Of a stretch of 64,000 nucleotides of DNA, positions 9,161 to 18,272 are shown piece after piece. A model generated the notes under the pieces. The model was not told the DNA's origin and did not search any database. It was given only the letters and a program-made list of their open reading frames with translations. The stretch's first letter is position 1, and every line of letters begins with the position of its first letter. The translations under genes and the position numbers were made by a program. Source of the stretch: Thalassospira marina (GTDB lineage Bacteria > Pseudomonadota > Alphaproteobacteria > Rhodospirillales > Thalassospiraceae); assembly GCF_002844375.1 (NCBI RefSeq), contig NZ_CP024199.1, positions 3,760,001 to 3,824,000 of the forward strand, read 5' to 3'.

Positions 9161-10439
9161 ATTTCGGTTTTTCCGGCAATTTGTCCTTGGGCGGCAACAG
9201 GGCGGCATGCAGGTTGCAACCCTCAAAATCCGCACCTTCGGTATCGCAATTTTTAAAACTGGCGCCCGAAAAATTGGCCCCGTGAAACCGGGTATTACGC
9301 ATCCGGGTTTCGGTAAATTTCACATTGCGCAAATCACATTGCTGCAGGCTGGCGTCGCTGATATCGGCTTTCCAGCTATCACCCGTGGCAGCCCCCGACG
9401 CATCACGCTGCGCCACCGGGCCAAGCTGCACGCCCAGCAACACGGCCCGGTCAAGCTTTGCCCCCATCATGCGCGCACCCGAACAATGCGCACCGGTCAG
9501 CTTGGCACCTTCCATGCTGGCATTGCGAAAGGATGCGAGGATCAGCACTGCATCCATAAATTTGGCATCGCGCAAATTGCAATTGTCAAAACAGGCCCCG
9601 GTCAGGTCGCTGCCTGAAAGATCAATGCCGACCAAATCCTCGCCCGACAGGTTAAGCGGACTGCCATTTTGCCCCTCGCTGCTGATCCAGGCGGCATGCT
9701 GGTCGATGCGTTCCTGAATAAGGTCCGGCAATTTCGGCCCGCGTTTTAACCCAATCGCGCCATTGGTGTTACAACGGCTAAGATCAACTTCCGACAAATC
9801 GACATTGCGCAGGTTCACCCCACTTAAATCCGCCCCGGTCAGGTCCGCATATTTAAGGCGCGCCCCTTTCAGATTGGCGTTTTTAAGCTTCACCCCTGTC
9901 ATTTTACAGCCGCTAAGGTCCGCACCTTCCAGATTGACGGCAAACATGTTGGCTTCGCTCATATCGACATTGTGAAGCTTGGTATTGGACATGTTGGCGT
10001 TGGCAAGGTTGGTGCCCCACATTTTGGCACCCGAAAGGTCCGCGCCACTTAAATCGCTGCGCCGGCTGATCTGGCGTTCACGCCCGGCTTCAAGAATAAC
10101 AATGGAGCCCGCGCGCAAATCGGCCTCGGTAAAGTCGGTGTCGCACAGACGGCTGCGCGCCATATTCACACCGCGCATATCCGCGCGATTGAAAAACGAC
10201 CCTTCAAGATCGGCTTCGACAAAATTGCTGGCAAACAGATCGGCAAAATCAAAACGGACATCATGCATGACCGCCTGAATGAAATTGGTGCCAGGCAGCA
10301 CGGCATTTTCAAGCGTGATCCGCCGGACTTTCAACCGGGACAAATTGGCATTACGCGCCTGCAAACGCTTGCCCCCCGGTTTTCGCGCGACAAACGCCTG
10401 ATGCAGGCGGATGGATTCATATAGCTCTTCGCGCGTCAT
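9159..10439 (-). CDS. Pentapeptide-repeat protein
   Basis: After a short helical N terminus (MTREELYESIRLHQAF) nearly the whole 426-residue chain is built of A(D/N)LxX pentapeptides, for example ADLSGAKMWGTNLANANMSN. Such runs fold into a right-handed quadrilateral beta helix. A break near residues 225-255, with ISSEGQNGSPLNLSGEDL, separates two repeat blocks. The C-terminal block has cysteine-rich repeats such as FDNCNLRDAKF and ends with a Lys/Pro tail. Members include DNA-gyrase protectors (Qnr, MfpA), but this chain is about twice their length and is more likely a general scaffold. The start is the ATG at 10439; a GTG directly before it is the alternative. No cellular function can be assigned. 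Confidence 0.88.
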   Translation of the reverse strand: MTREELYESIRLHQAFVARKPGGKRLQARNANLSRLKVRRITLENAVLPGTNFIQAVMHDVRFDFADLFASNFVEADLEGSFFNRADMRGVNMARSRLCDTDFTEADLRAGSIVILEAGRERQISRRSDLSGADLSGAKMWGTNLANANMSNTKLHNVDMSEANMFAVNLEGADLSGCKMTGVKLKNANLKGARLKYADLTGADLSGVNLRNVDLSEVDLSRCNTNGAIGLKRGPKLPDLIQERIDQHAAWISSEGQNGSPLNLSGEDLVGIDLSGSDLTGACFDNCNLRDAKFMDAVLILASFRNASMEGAKLTGAHCSGARMMGAKLDRAVLLGVQLGPVAQRDASGAATGDSWKADISDASLQQCDLRNVKFTETRMRNTRFHGANFSGASFKNCDTEGADFEGCNLHAALLPPKDKLPEKPK

Positions 10440-10863
10440 CACCGCTATAGGCCCCCCACATAACCAAACCGGCTTTTCTTGTTATCGGTTCCCGAATGTC
10501 CGGCCTGTCTTGATGTCCCCGACCAGGTCATACTCCCTTTTGTACGGCTAAAATTATACAATAGACGCAGCATTCGACAACGTTAAAGCATCGTTAACGG
10601 GCGTCCTTTCATCAGCATTTGATCAACTGGCGCGCAAACCCTGTGATTGACGTGGCGAATTTTTTACCCACCTGCCAGACCGATACGCGTTCTGCCACAC
10701 TGTAATGCGATTAAAAATCAAAAAAAGCCAAGCAATTACACCAATAAAGAGAAAAAGTGGCGTATACTCAGAAAACGGTATTTCCCCTGTCCTTACCTTT
10801 ATTTCAACGGTGCGAACCCCCAGATAACAAAGGACAGGATGCGTTGGTTAGCAGGGCTATTGA
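10440..10863. other. Intergenic region upstream of the signalling operon
   Basis: This 424-bp stretch becomes A/T-rich towards 10864. A TATACT hexamer at 10763-10768 could be a -10 element, but no fitting -35 is present at 16-18 nt. No supported gene was seen. It probably holds the divergent promoters of the pentapeptide-repeat gene and the receiver-HDOD operon. Confidence 0.45.
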
Positions 10864-12084
10864 ATGAATAAGGTCTTATTCGTTGATGACGACGAAAACA
10901 TACTGAATGGATTGCGCCGCCGGCTGCATGCACGGCGGCCCGCCTGGAAGACCCATTTTGCCACCAGTGGCAAGATGGCGCTGGAAATGTGCAACAGCAC
11001 CGATATGGATGTCGTTGTCAGCGATATGCGCATGCCCGGCATGGATGGATCGGCCCTGCTTGAACAGATCCGCATTGCCCACCCGGCGACAACCCGCATC
11101 ATTCTTTCCGGTTTTGCCGAGGACGAGGCAATTTTGCGCACCGTTGGCCCGGCGCATCAATATCTGGCGAAACCCTGTGATGAAGGCCTTCTGGTTGATA
11201 CCATCGAACATGCCCTTGAAATGAAGGACATGCTGCAGGGCCCGGGCTTGCGCGCGCTGATGTCGGGCATTGATGCCATTGCATCACCGCCCGATACCTA
11301 TATGCGCCTGGTGCAGGCCCTGGAAGACCCGATGACCGGCAATGATAAAATTGCCGCCATTGTGTCGGCCGATATCGCCCTGACGGCCGAAGTCCTGAAA
11401 CTGACCAATTCGGCCTATTTTGCCATTACCCAGAAAATCAGTTCGGTGTCACATGCGGTGCGCATGATCGGCATGGATACGTTAAAATCACTGGCCCTTT
11501 TCATTGGCCTGTTTCAAAGTTTCACAGGGCCAGGCCACATTACCCAGCGCCTGAAACTTCTGTGCCATCGCAGCCAGCAGATCGGCGTTACCGCCGCCCT
11601 GATCGCCGAGGCCGAAGGACTGGGTAAACAGATAGCCGCAATGGTGCCATCGGCCGGGATGCTCAGCCATATTGGCAGCCTGGTTCTGATGATGAACAAA
11701 ACCAGCGAAATGCAGGATGTGGTCGCCCGGGTCGAACATGAAGATGTATCGATCATTGATGCCGAAACCGAACAGTTTGGCGCGGCCCATCCGGAAATTG
11801 GCGCCTATCTTTTGGGGTTATGGGGTTTTCCGGGGCCGGTGGTGCAGGCGGTTGCCTTTCACCACAGCCCGTGGCGCGTGCCCGAACGCAACATGACGCC
11901 CCTTGCCGCCATTTATTTCGCCCAGCTTTTATGCCGCGATATCAACAACCAGAAACGGGCCAAACCCTTCGCCGAACAGATAGACACTGCCTATCTGGCC
12001 GAAATAGGCAAAACCGACAGGCTTGAAATGTGGCGTGAAATCGCCATCAAGGTAAATGAACAATACAAAACCCTGACCAGGTAA
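10864..12084 (+). CDS. Response regulator with HDOD output domain
   Basis: The 406-residue protein begins with a CheY-like receiver (1-120): acidic pocket DDD at 8-10, phosphoacceptor Asp54 in SDMRMPGMDG, and conserved Lys in YLAKPCDEG. An HDOD domain (about 130-330) follows, with the motif AEVLKLTNSAYFA and the helix pair VSHAVRMIGMDTLKSLAL. HDOD domains are non-catalytic relatives of HD phosphohydrolases that act in bacterial signalling. It is the first of three closely packed genes (gaps 17 and 5 nt) that end with a histidine kinase, so it is probably a phosphorylation target of that kinase. The output partner of the HDOD domain is unknown. Confidence 0.93.
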   Translation: MNKVLFVDDDENILNGLRRRLHARRPAWKTHFATSGKMALEMCNSTDMDVVVSDMRMPGMDGSALLEQIRIAHPATTRIILSGFAEDEAILRTVGPAHQYLAKPCDEGLLVDTIEHALEMKDMLQGPGLRALMSGIDAIASPPDTYMRLVQALEDPMTGNDKIAAIVSADIALTAEVLKLTNSAYFAITQKISSVSHAVRMIGMDTLKSLALFIGLFQSFTGPGHITQRLKLLCHRSQQIGVTAALIAEAEGLGKQIAAMVPSAGMLSHIGSLVLMMNKTSEMQDVVARVEHEDVSIIDAETEQFGAAHPEIGAYLLGLWGFPGPVVQAVAFHHSPWRVPERNMTPLAAIYFAQLLCRDINNQKRAKPFAEQIDTAYLAEIGKTDRLEMWREIAIKVNEQYKTLTR

Positions 12085-12101
12085 CTGAAAAGGAGGGTGC
12101 G

Positions 12102-13394
12102 ATGGAAACGGACAAGGTTCTTTTTGTTGATGATGATGAAAACCTGCTGCGCGGTGTTCGCCGCACCATGCGCGGCAAATTCAACCTGTCGATTGCGGTG
12201 GGCGGGGAACAGGCCTTAAAAACCCTGGCCGAAGACGGCCCCTTTGCCGTGTGTATTGCCGATATGCGTATGCCCGGCATGACCGGCGTTGAGTTGCTGG
12301 AAACCATTTCCAAAAAATACCCGGAAACGGTTGGCATCATGCTGACAGGCAATGCCGACCAGGCCACCGCGATCGAGGCGATCAACCGGGGCAGTATTTT
12401 CCGTTTTTTCAACAAGCCCTGTGACGATGCCATGCTTGAAAGCGGCATTCGCGCCGCCCTGCGCCAGTATCAATTGATCACGGCCGAACGCAACCTGATC
12501 GAACAGTCCCTGGCTGGCAGCATCAAGGTTTTGACCGATGTGCTGGCGCAATTGAACCCCACCATTTTTGGCCGTGCAATGCGCGTCAAACAATGGTGTG
12601 ACCAGATCGCCGCAGCGATTGAATATCCGCAGCCCTGGGAACTGGGCCTTGCCGCCCTTCTGTGCCCGATTGGCATGGTTTCACTACCGCCCGATCTGCT
12701 TAGCCGTATGTCAGGTGACAAGCCCCTGCAACCGCTGGAACGCGATATCGTCAAACGCACGCCTGAGGTCGCCGCCAAACTGATTGCCAATATCCCGCGC
12801 CTTGAACATGTTGCAGAAATTGTCGGCATGCAGAACCGCAATTTTGATGGCACCGGCTTCCCTGAAAAGGGACCAACGGGTGTTGAAATCCCGTTGGGGG
12901 CAAGGGTTTTGCGTATTTTAAACGCGCTTGCCGAGCGTGCACGTGGCGATACCCTTGTCACCCATAATTTCGACGAACTGCTTTATCATAAAAACCGTTA
13001 TGACCTGGATTTGCTGACACAGTTGCGCTCGCTGCTTGCTGTGGTCGATACGGTTTATGATGAAACCATCTATCCCGACGGGCAGGAACTGACCATCACC
13101 CTAAAGGAATTGCGGGTCGGTGATTACCTGCTGACCGATCTGGAAACCCAGGAAGACCGGATTTTGCTGACGCATGGAAATTTCATTTCCGAAGTACAGC
13201 TACAGCGCCTTAGAATATTTGAACGGCTTCACAAGTTCCGCGAACCGATTGAAGTACGCCGGGGTGGGCGCACGCTTCGCCGGGGAACCGATGTTTCTAA
13301 AGCCCGCGAGGCGCGTGAAACCGAACATGCCGGGATTGAAGGCACACAGCCCCATACCGACCCTGCCCCGCACGCGCATGAACCAAAGGCCTGA
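12102..13394 (+). CDS. Response regulator with degenerate HD-GYP-like domain
   Basis: The 430-residue protein has a receiver (1-120) with DDDE at 10-13, phosphoacceptor Asp54 in ADMRMPGMTG and Lys in FNKPCDD. The following domain aligns in layout with HD-GYP c-di-GMP phosphodiesterases, but key residues are gone: the HD dyad of LLHDIGK is read as LLCPIGM, and the HHE..DGxGYP region reads QNRNFDGTGFP. It is therefore probably catalytically inactive and a binding or sensory module. The C-terminal 110 residues carry VGDYLLTDLETQEDRILLTHG, a small beta domain also seen in related response regulators, then a charged, His/Pro-rich tail. It has an AGGAGG ribosome binding site and lies between the HDOD regulator and the kinase. 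Confidence 0.88.
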   Translation: METDKVLFVDDDENLLRGVRRTMRGKFNLSIAVGGEQALKTLAEDGPFAVCIADMRMPGMTGVELLETISKKYPETVGIMLTGNADQATAIEAINRGSIFRFFNKPCDDAMLESGIRAALRQYQLITAERNLIEQSLAGSIKVLTDVLAQLNPTIFGRAMRVKQWCDQIAAAIEYPQPWELGLAALLCPIGMVSLPPDLLSRMSGDKPLQPLERDIVKRTPEVAAKLIANIPRLEHVAEIVGMQNRNFDGTGFPEKGPTGVEIPLGARVLRILNALAERARGDTLVTHNFDELLYHKNRYDLDLLTQLRSLLAVVDTVYDETIYPDGQELTITLKELRVGDYLLTDLETQEDRILLTHGNFISEVQLQRLRIFERLHKFREPIEVRRGGRTLRRGTDVSKAREARETEHAGIEGTQPHTDPAPHAHEPKA

Positions 13395-13399
13395 CACAT

Positions 13400-14830
13400 A
13401 TGACTGCTTCTGCCGTGACACCCGAAAGCGTCCTTGATGCGCCCGCCGAGCCGAAAGACATTTTATCGTCCAGCGACAAGGCCGATTTTGACCTGATCGC
13501 TGCCGTGCGCGAACTGGGCCTGCCCGATGAAATTTCTGCCCGCGTCGAACTGCTGATCGAGGCACAGAAAAAACGCCAGCGGGAATCCGCCCAGCGGCTT
13601 CAGACGATTCTGGACAGTGTTGTTGAAGGCATCCTGATTGTCGATGGCGTGGGTCGTGTGCAGGATTGCAATAAATCGGCCTGTGTTTTGTTGCGCGCCC
13701 AGCATGATGACCTGGTGGATTCTGGCGCGGAAGAAATGTTTATCGACCGCAAAAACACCGTGCGCCACAAATTGCTGAACCGCTGCATCAATATCAGCAG
13801 CGGCATTTTGCGCTATGACTATACCGAAACCATGGGCCAGCGCCGCGATGGCGACAGTTTCCCCATGGAAATCATTGTCAGCCCGGCCCATTTCATGGGT
13901 GAAAACAGCTTTCTCTATATCTTTCGCGATATTACCCGGCGCAAACAGGCCGAAGAATCACAAAAGAAGCTGGAAGGCGAATTGCGCGAAGCCCTGAAAC
14001 TGGAGGCTATCGGCCATCTTGCGGGCGGTATTGCGCACGAAATCAACACGCCCAGCCAATATATCCGCGATAACCTGAAATTCCTGAATGATGGTTATGG
14101 CTCGCTATCGCGCCTGTTGGGTTCCGCCCTCAACACCCTGTGGAAGCATCGTGACTCCCTGCCCGAAGGCACCTTTCGCGAGTTTTCCAAACAGATGCGC
14201 GATGCCGACCTTGAATTCCTGCTTGATGAAATTCCCCATGCCACCCAGCAATCGCTTGATGGCATTAACCAGGTAGCGCGGATCGTACTGTCGATGAAGG
14301 AATTTTCCCATCCCGGCAGCAGCGAAAAAACGGCAACCGATATTAACCGTATCCTTTCCAACGTGATTGTCATTTCACGCAATGAATGGAAACACAGCGC
14401 CGAACTAACCGAAGAACTTGACCCCGAACTGCCGCACATTCCGTGTTTTGTGAACGAAATCAACCAGGTGTTCCTGAACCTGATCGTCAATGCGGCCCAG
14501 GCGATTGAAATGTCGGGCCGAAGCGTTGAGGAAGGGCATATTCACGTGAAAACCACCGCCATTGATGACCAGATCCTGGTCAGCATCAGCGACAATGGCA
14601 CCGGCATCGCCAAGGAAAACCGATCAAAAATCTTCAATCCGTTTTTCACGACCAAGGAAGTCGGCAAGGGCACGGGACAGGGCCTGTCGATTACCCACGA
14701 TATCGTGCAGGTAAAACATGGCGGGCGGATCTGGTTTGAAACACAGATGGGCAAAGGCACTACCTTCCATGTCCTGCTGCCGGGTGACGACCGCAGCGGC
14801 ACCAAAGCCACCCCGGCAGACAAAAAATAA
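13400..14830 (+). CDS. PAS-domain sensor histidine kinase
   Basis: The 476-residue cytoplasmic kinase has no membrane segment. A PAS domain spans about 62-180 (ILDSVVEGILIVDGVGRVQDC and the closing FRDITRRKQAEE). The dimerisation domain carries the phosphoacceptor His213 in GGIAHEINTP. The HATPase domain has N box NLIVNAAQAI, G1 DNGTGI, F box IFNPFFTTK and G2 GTGQGLS. An insertion of about 60 residues between H box and ATPase (around 235-300) lengthens the two-helix region. It starts 5 nt after the preceding regulator with no clear Shine-Dalgarno, suggesting translational coupling. The natural assumption is that it phosphorylates the two receivers encoded upstream; the signal sensed by the PAS domain is unknown. 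Confidence 0.93.
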   Translation: MTASAVTPESVLDAPAEPKDILSSSDKADFDLIAAVRELGLPDEISARVELLIEAQKKRQRESAQRLQTILDSVVEGILIVDGVGRVQDCNKSACVLLRAQHDDLVDSGAEEMFIDRKNTVRHKLLNRCINISSGILRYDYTETMGQRRDGDSFPMEIIVSPAHFMGENSFLYIFRDITRRKQAEESQKKLEGELREALKLEAIGHLAGGIAHEINTPSQYIRDNLKFLNDGYGSLSRLLGSALNTLWKHRDSLPEGTFREFSKQMRDADLEFLLDEIPHATQQSLDGINQVARIVLSMKEFSHPGSSEKTATDINRILSNVIVISRNEWKHSAELTEELDPELPHIPCFVNEINQVFLNLIVNAAQAIEMSGRSVEEGHIHVKTTAIDDQILVSISDNGTGIAKENRSKIFNPFFTTKEVGKGTGQGLSITHDIVQVKHGGRIWFETQMGKGTTFHVLLPGDDRSGTKATPADKK

Positions 14831-14846
14831 CTGGTTGGCGGACGAA

Positions 14847-14884
14847 ATAGCGGCAGCTTCGGCCATCGGGCCTATTGCCGCTAT
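14847..14884. terminator. Hairpin between convergent kinase and ynfA genes
   Basis: A perfect 9-bp stem (ATAGCGGCA/TGCCGCTAT) contains a nested GGCC/GGCC pairing. No T-run follows on either strand, so termination is uncertain. Confidence 0.4.
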
Positions 14885-14896
14885 CAAGCTGTTGCG

Positions 14897-15214
14897 TTAT
14901 CGCGGGGCGAACAGAATAACCATCGCCCCGACAAGGCACAGGCTGGCCCCGGCCATATCCCAGCGGTCCGGGCGCATGCCTTCGACCAGCCATAACCAGC
15001 CAAGAGAGGCGGCAATATAAATGCCGCCATAGGCCGCATAGGCCCGCCCGGCAAAGGCACTGTCAACACGGGTCAGCAACACGGCAAAAACCACCAGCGC
15101 CAAAAGCCCTGGCACCAGCCATAGCGCCGATTTTCCGGCCCGCAACCACGACCAGAAGGCAAAACAGCCACCAATTTCGGCAATGGCAGCCGCCACATAA
15201 AGCAGCACGGACAT
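14897..15214 (-). CDS. ynfA: YnfA-family (UPF0060) inner membrane protein
   Basis: The 105-residue protein is almost entirely hydrophobic, with four predicted transmembrane helices. It matches the YnfA family pattern: AAIAEIGGCFAFWSWLR in helix 1, RVDSAFAGRAYAAYGGIYI between helices 2 and 3, and VEGMRPDRWDMAGA before helix 4. YnfA is an SMR-like small membrane protein reported as a multidrug efflux transporter in Shigella; a transport role here is inference. The ATG at 15214 is preferred over the GTG directly in front. Confidence 0.93.
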   Translation of the reverse strand: MSVLLYVAAAIAEIGGCFAFWSWLRAGKSALWLVPGLLALVVFAVLLTRVDSAFAGRAYAAYGGIYIAASLGWLWLVEGMRPDRWDMAGASLCLVGAMVILFAPR

Positions 15215-15370
15215 CACCTGCCCCGTCCCAACAAAGACCCGGCCTTATAGCACAGATTACGCCACCAATGACGGCTGGCCGTCAGCACATGCACGTTTGC
15301 TGGCCGCAAGATGCGCCTGCGCCGTTGATAATTACCAATTGATGGCAAGCCGCAGCCCCCCCCCCGGCCG

Positions 15371-16375
15371 TTAAAAGGCCGGACGCAAATCACCGGCATA
15401 TTTGCCCGCCCAGTTGGTCAGAACCGGGGTCAGGCTATCTTTTAAAATCTCGGCCCTGGCATCGTCGATCACGCTATGACGGCGCAACAGGGCACCCATG
15501 GCAACCTCCGCCCCGCGCTGTGCACCATCATCGATTTTAAGGGCAACACCCAGCCCCTGTTTGGGGAATGCTGCGCAATAAACGCCTTCCGCACCCACCT
15601 TGATCAGGGCATCTTCACCGCAGACTTCCATAATTTTGGTACAGAAACGGCCCGTGCCAGCCACCATAAACGGATCAGCGGCACAACCCTTGCGAACCCG
15701 CTCCACGGCTGCTTTACGGGCATCAGAAAGCCCTGCCGGATCTGCCATGCGGGCCATTGCCAGGCCCAGATCGCGCAGGCGCATGCCGATAACCGGAATA
15801 CCGCAGCCATCAATACCGCGCGGGGTTGCCGATAAATCGCAATCCCCCATTTCTTCAAGCACGCGAATAAGGCGCTGCTGTACCGGGTGGGATTCCTCGA
15901 TATAGCCTGCCGGGTCTTCGCCAAGATGCACCGCCGTTGTCAAAAAGCCGGAATGCTTGCCTGAACAGTTATTATGCGCCTTGGTCAGTTGCACATGGTC
16001 CACGGCCTGCTCAATGGCCGATGCCAGGCGCAGCGAATAATGCGGCGCACATTCCAGCGTATCAACCGACAGCCCCAGCTTTTCCAACCAGGCGGTTACC
16101 GTATGGGCATGGCGTTCCTCGCCGTTATGGGACGAACAGGCTAGCGCGATATGCTGGTCTTCCAGTGCAAAGGCATCGGCAGCCCCGGTTTCCACCAGCG
16201 GAATGGCCAAAAGCGGCTTGATGGCAGAACGCGGATACATCAGCGCATCAATATCACCCCCCTGTTCGACCACAGTGCCATCGGCCTTCATCACCACATA
16301 ACGGCCGCGATGAAAACTTTCGACCATCGTGCCACGGGTTGCTTCGGCAAGAATGGGGTTGGCAATGCTGGACAT
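15371..16375 (-). CDS. L-asparaginase II family protein (Rhizobium etli thermolabile type)
   Basis: This enzyme family hydrolyses L-asparagine to aspartate and ammonia and is unrelated to the E. coli AnsA/AnsB fold. The 334-residue product shows the family's signature stretches: PRSAIKP with the Ser-x-x-Lys pair at 50/53, ACSSHNGE (80-87), NNCSGKHSG with Cys137 and Lys140, GIDGCGIP, and CAAFPKQGLGVALKIDDG near the C terminus. The start at 16375 has GGAG 6-9 nt upstream and the conserved N terminus; the frame is open for another 81 codons upstream but without family similarity. The stop codon lies within a small GGCCGG hairpin, next to a run of ten C residues. Confidence 0.9.
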   Translation of the reverse strand: MSSIANPILAEATRGTMVESFHRGRYVVMKADGTVVEQGGDIDALMYPRSAIKPLLAIPLVETGAADAFALEDQHIALACSSHNGEERHAHTVTAWLEKLGLSVDTLECAPHYSLRLASAIEQAVDHVQLTKAHNNCSGKHSGFLTTAVHLGEDPAGYIEESHPVQQRLIRVLEEMGDCDLSATPRGIDGCGIPVIGMRLRDLGLAMARMADPAGLSDARKAAVERVRKGCAADPFMVAGTGRFCTKIMEVCGEDALIKVGAEGVYCAAFPKQGLGVALKIDDGAQRGAEVAMGALLRRHSVIDDARAEILKDSLTPVLTNWAGKYAGDLRPAF

Positions 16376-16639
16376 GGGGGCTCCACAAATATCGCGATGT
16401 TGGTTGATGGTAATGATGAAAGGAAACAGCCTGCATTCAGCTATGCCTGAAATCACCCGCCGCTGGCAAGGAGACTTCATCTTGCGCAGCGCAGCAAAAT
16501 TACCGCATGCCGCATACCCGAAGCACCCTGCCCCAACACAATAATTTAACAGGGGCACGACACCCGTTAAGGCAACGCCAGAAACACCCGATAAGAAAAA
16601 TTGAACAAGATATTTCAATCATAACGGGAGTTTCCAGAA

Positions 16640-17491
16640 ATGAGACGGACGCTACTTGCCCTGGGTGGCATTTTTATGCTGCAGGGGTTTGCATACCCCG
16701 CCCTGGCCGAAGACAAATGGCTGGACCCGCAGGATGCCATCGCGCAGCTTTGGTCGGGTCGCGCCCCTGTCGGGCAGGGTGCGCAGTGGCCGGTTAATCA
16801 ATGCAATCAGTGGGATGCGCTACCTGCCGATATTCAGGCCGTATCAACCAACACCGATTCTGGCCTGGTTATTCCCAGTGTGGACGTTAACCGCGCCGTA
16901 TTGACCAATGGCCTGCAACAAATGGCAAAGTCGCTGCTGGCTTACGATTTATCCACCATGGAAGCCGGGCATTTTTATCCGCCAGCAGATATTGACGGCC
17001 CGTTCATTCTGGACCCCGAATTCTGGCAGGATGCGGCACGTTCACCGCATGGCAATGCGTTGGATCATCTGCCTGTTCTCGATACATCGGGCTTTAACAA
17101 CGAACTGCACATGACCGAAGTTTTGAAAACCCAAAACCGGGCCGAAGTGATGAATACACTGAATGCCACCCCCGGCATGACCAACAGCCAGCGCTGGAAT
17201 TATTACGCGGCACGCTTTGCGAAGGTCGGTCAGGATACAATCCCGCTGACCGGATATGTCGAATTCACACAAATGGAAGACCAGTGGGATAATCAATACA
17301 GCTTTGCCGCCGCTGATGGCCGCATCGTTTATGATTACATCAATAACAAGGTCTATTTCACCCCGGCCCATTACAAACAGTGGAAACAAGCCGATTTCAA
17401 ACCCGATGACACCCCGGCCTATGGCTGCACGCCGGAAGGCACCTGCTGCGACCCGTTTTTTCAAATCACGCAACAGGCCGCCACACAATAA
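16640..17491 (+). CDS. Exported protein of unknown function
   Basis: The 283-residue product begins with a Sec signal peptide (MRRTLLALGGIFMLQGFAYP, cleavage after ALA near residue 23). The mature part has no recognised domain. It is rich in Trp, Tyr and Asp, with few Lys, and has a C-terminal cysteine cluster YGCTPEGTCCDPFF that could form disulfides or bind a metal. GGGAG lies 9 nt before the ATG. It is convergent with the Lrp-type regulator and shares no operon. A periplasmic or secreted location is likely; the function is unknown. Confidence 0.82.
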   Translation: MRRTLLALGGIFMLQGFAYPALAEDKWLDPQDAIAQLWSGRAPVGQGAQWPVNQCNQWDALPADIQAVSTNTDSGLVIPSVDVNRAVLTNGLQQMAKSLLAYDLSTMEAGHFYPPADIDGPFILDPEFWQDAARSPHGNALDHLPVLDTSGFNNELHMTEVLKTQNRAEVMNTLNATPGMTNSQRWNYYAARFAKVGQDTIPLTGYVEFTQMEDQWDNQYSFAAADGRIVYDYINNKVYFTPAHYKQWKQADFKPDDTPAYGCTPEGTCCDPFFQITQQAATQ

Positions 17492-17532
17492 TGGTGGCAT
17501 CAGGTGCGATCATGCCTTCGCACGCAAAAGCC

Positions 17533-17578
17533 AAGACCAAAACAGGCCGGACAGGAGCAAATGCGCCCCTGCCCGGCC
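17533..17578 (-). terminator. Terminator of the Lrp-type regulator gene
   Basis: Read on the minus strand, an 11-bp stem (GGCCGGGCAGG with CCTGTCCGGCC, one G-U pair) with a 12-nt loop is followed by TGTTTTGGTCTT. Confidence 0.65.
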
Positions 17579-17624
17579 GTTGCTTGTCGGTTACCAGCAA
17601 CGGCACATCCCTAAAACCCTGGCA

Positions 17625-18107
17625 TCAAATCCGCGGGGCGATCACGGGGATCGCGGTTTCATTTTTATATTCCTTCAGCACCAGGCTGGATTGCACATCG
17701 CGCACATTGGGCATGGACAGCAGCTTGTGGGTTACAAAATCTCCAAAGCTTTCAATATCCGGGGCCAGAGCCATTAACAAAAAGTCCTGCCGCCCGGTCA
17801 TCGCCCAGCAGGACAGGATTTCAGGCAGATCGTTCATGGCGCGGGCAAAATCCTCGGCCCCGGCTTCGGTATGATGCTGCAGGCGAACCTGCACCGTTGC
17901 CAGCACACCCAAACCCATTTTCTTACGATCCAGCAGGGCAACCGTTTTGCGAATAAGCCCGGCTGCTTCCAGCTGTTTGACCCGGCGCAGACAGGGAGAG
18001 GGTGACATACCAACAATTTCAGCCAGTGCGACATTGCTGATACCGGCATCCTTTTGCAGGGCATTAAGGATCTTAACATCGGTAGCCGACAATGAAATTT
18101 CGGTCAT
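17625..18107 (-). CDS. Lrp/AsnC-family transcriptional regulator
   Basis: The 160-residue protein has an N-terminal helix-turn-helix (about 5-60: DVKILNALQKDAGISNVALA, then GMSPSPCLRRVKQLEAAGLI) and a C-terminal RAM/effector domain (about 68-150) with ILSCWAMTGRQDFLLMALAPD. It is transcribed away from phhA across a 165-bp spacer containing an inverted repeat. By analogy with other divergent Lrp-phhA pairs it probably controls phenylalanine/tyrosine catabolism and may itself sense an aromatic amino acid. That link is inferred from position only. GGGGTG lies upstream of its ATG. Confidence 0.92.
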   Translation of the reverse strand: MTEISLSATDVKILNALQKDAGISNVALAEIVGMSPSPCLRRVKQLEAAGLIRKTVALLDRKKMGLGVLATVQVRLQHHTEAGAEDFARAMNDLPEILSCWAMTGRQDFLLMALAPDIESFGDFVTHKLLSMPNVRDVQSSLVLKEYKNETAIPVIAPRI

Positions 18108-18129
18108 TTTTCACCCCATTTTGCAATTC

Positions 18130-18150
18130 ATACGTCACATGATGACATAT
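18130..18150. promoter_or_regulatory. Inverted repeat, candidate operator between lrp-type gene and phhA
   Basis: ATACGTCA and TGACATAT, separated by CATGA, form a near-perfect 8-bp inverted repeat 23 nt upstream of the regulator's ATG. The place and shape suit an autoregulatory Lrp-type site. Confidence 0.4.
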
Positions 18151-18272
18151 CAAGCACCAAAACGCACCCAGTTCGCCGGGAAATGACGCCAATTTTGCTG
18201 TAAAATAGAACATCTACAAACAGCAAAAACCGGCCACAGAATGCCGGGTACAAACCAGTCAGCGAGGACGTC

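Noticed and set aside
16376..16618. 81-residue N-terminal extension of the asparaginase, partly hydrophobic like a signal peptide
   Set aside because: Family members start near MSSIANPILAEATRG, the downstream ATG has a GGAG ribosome site, and this enzyme type is cytoplasmic.
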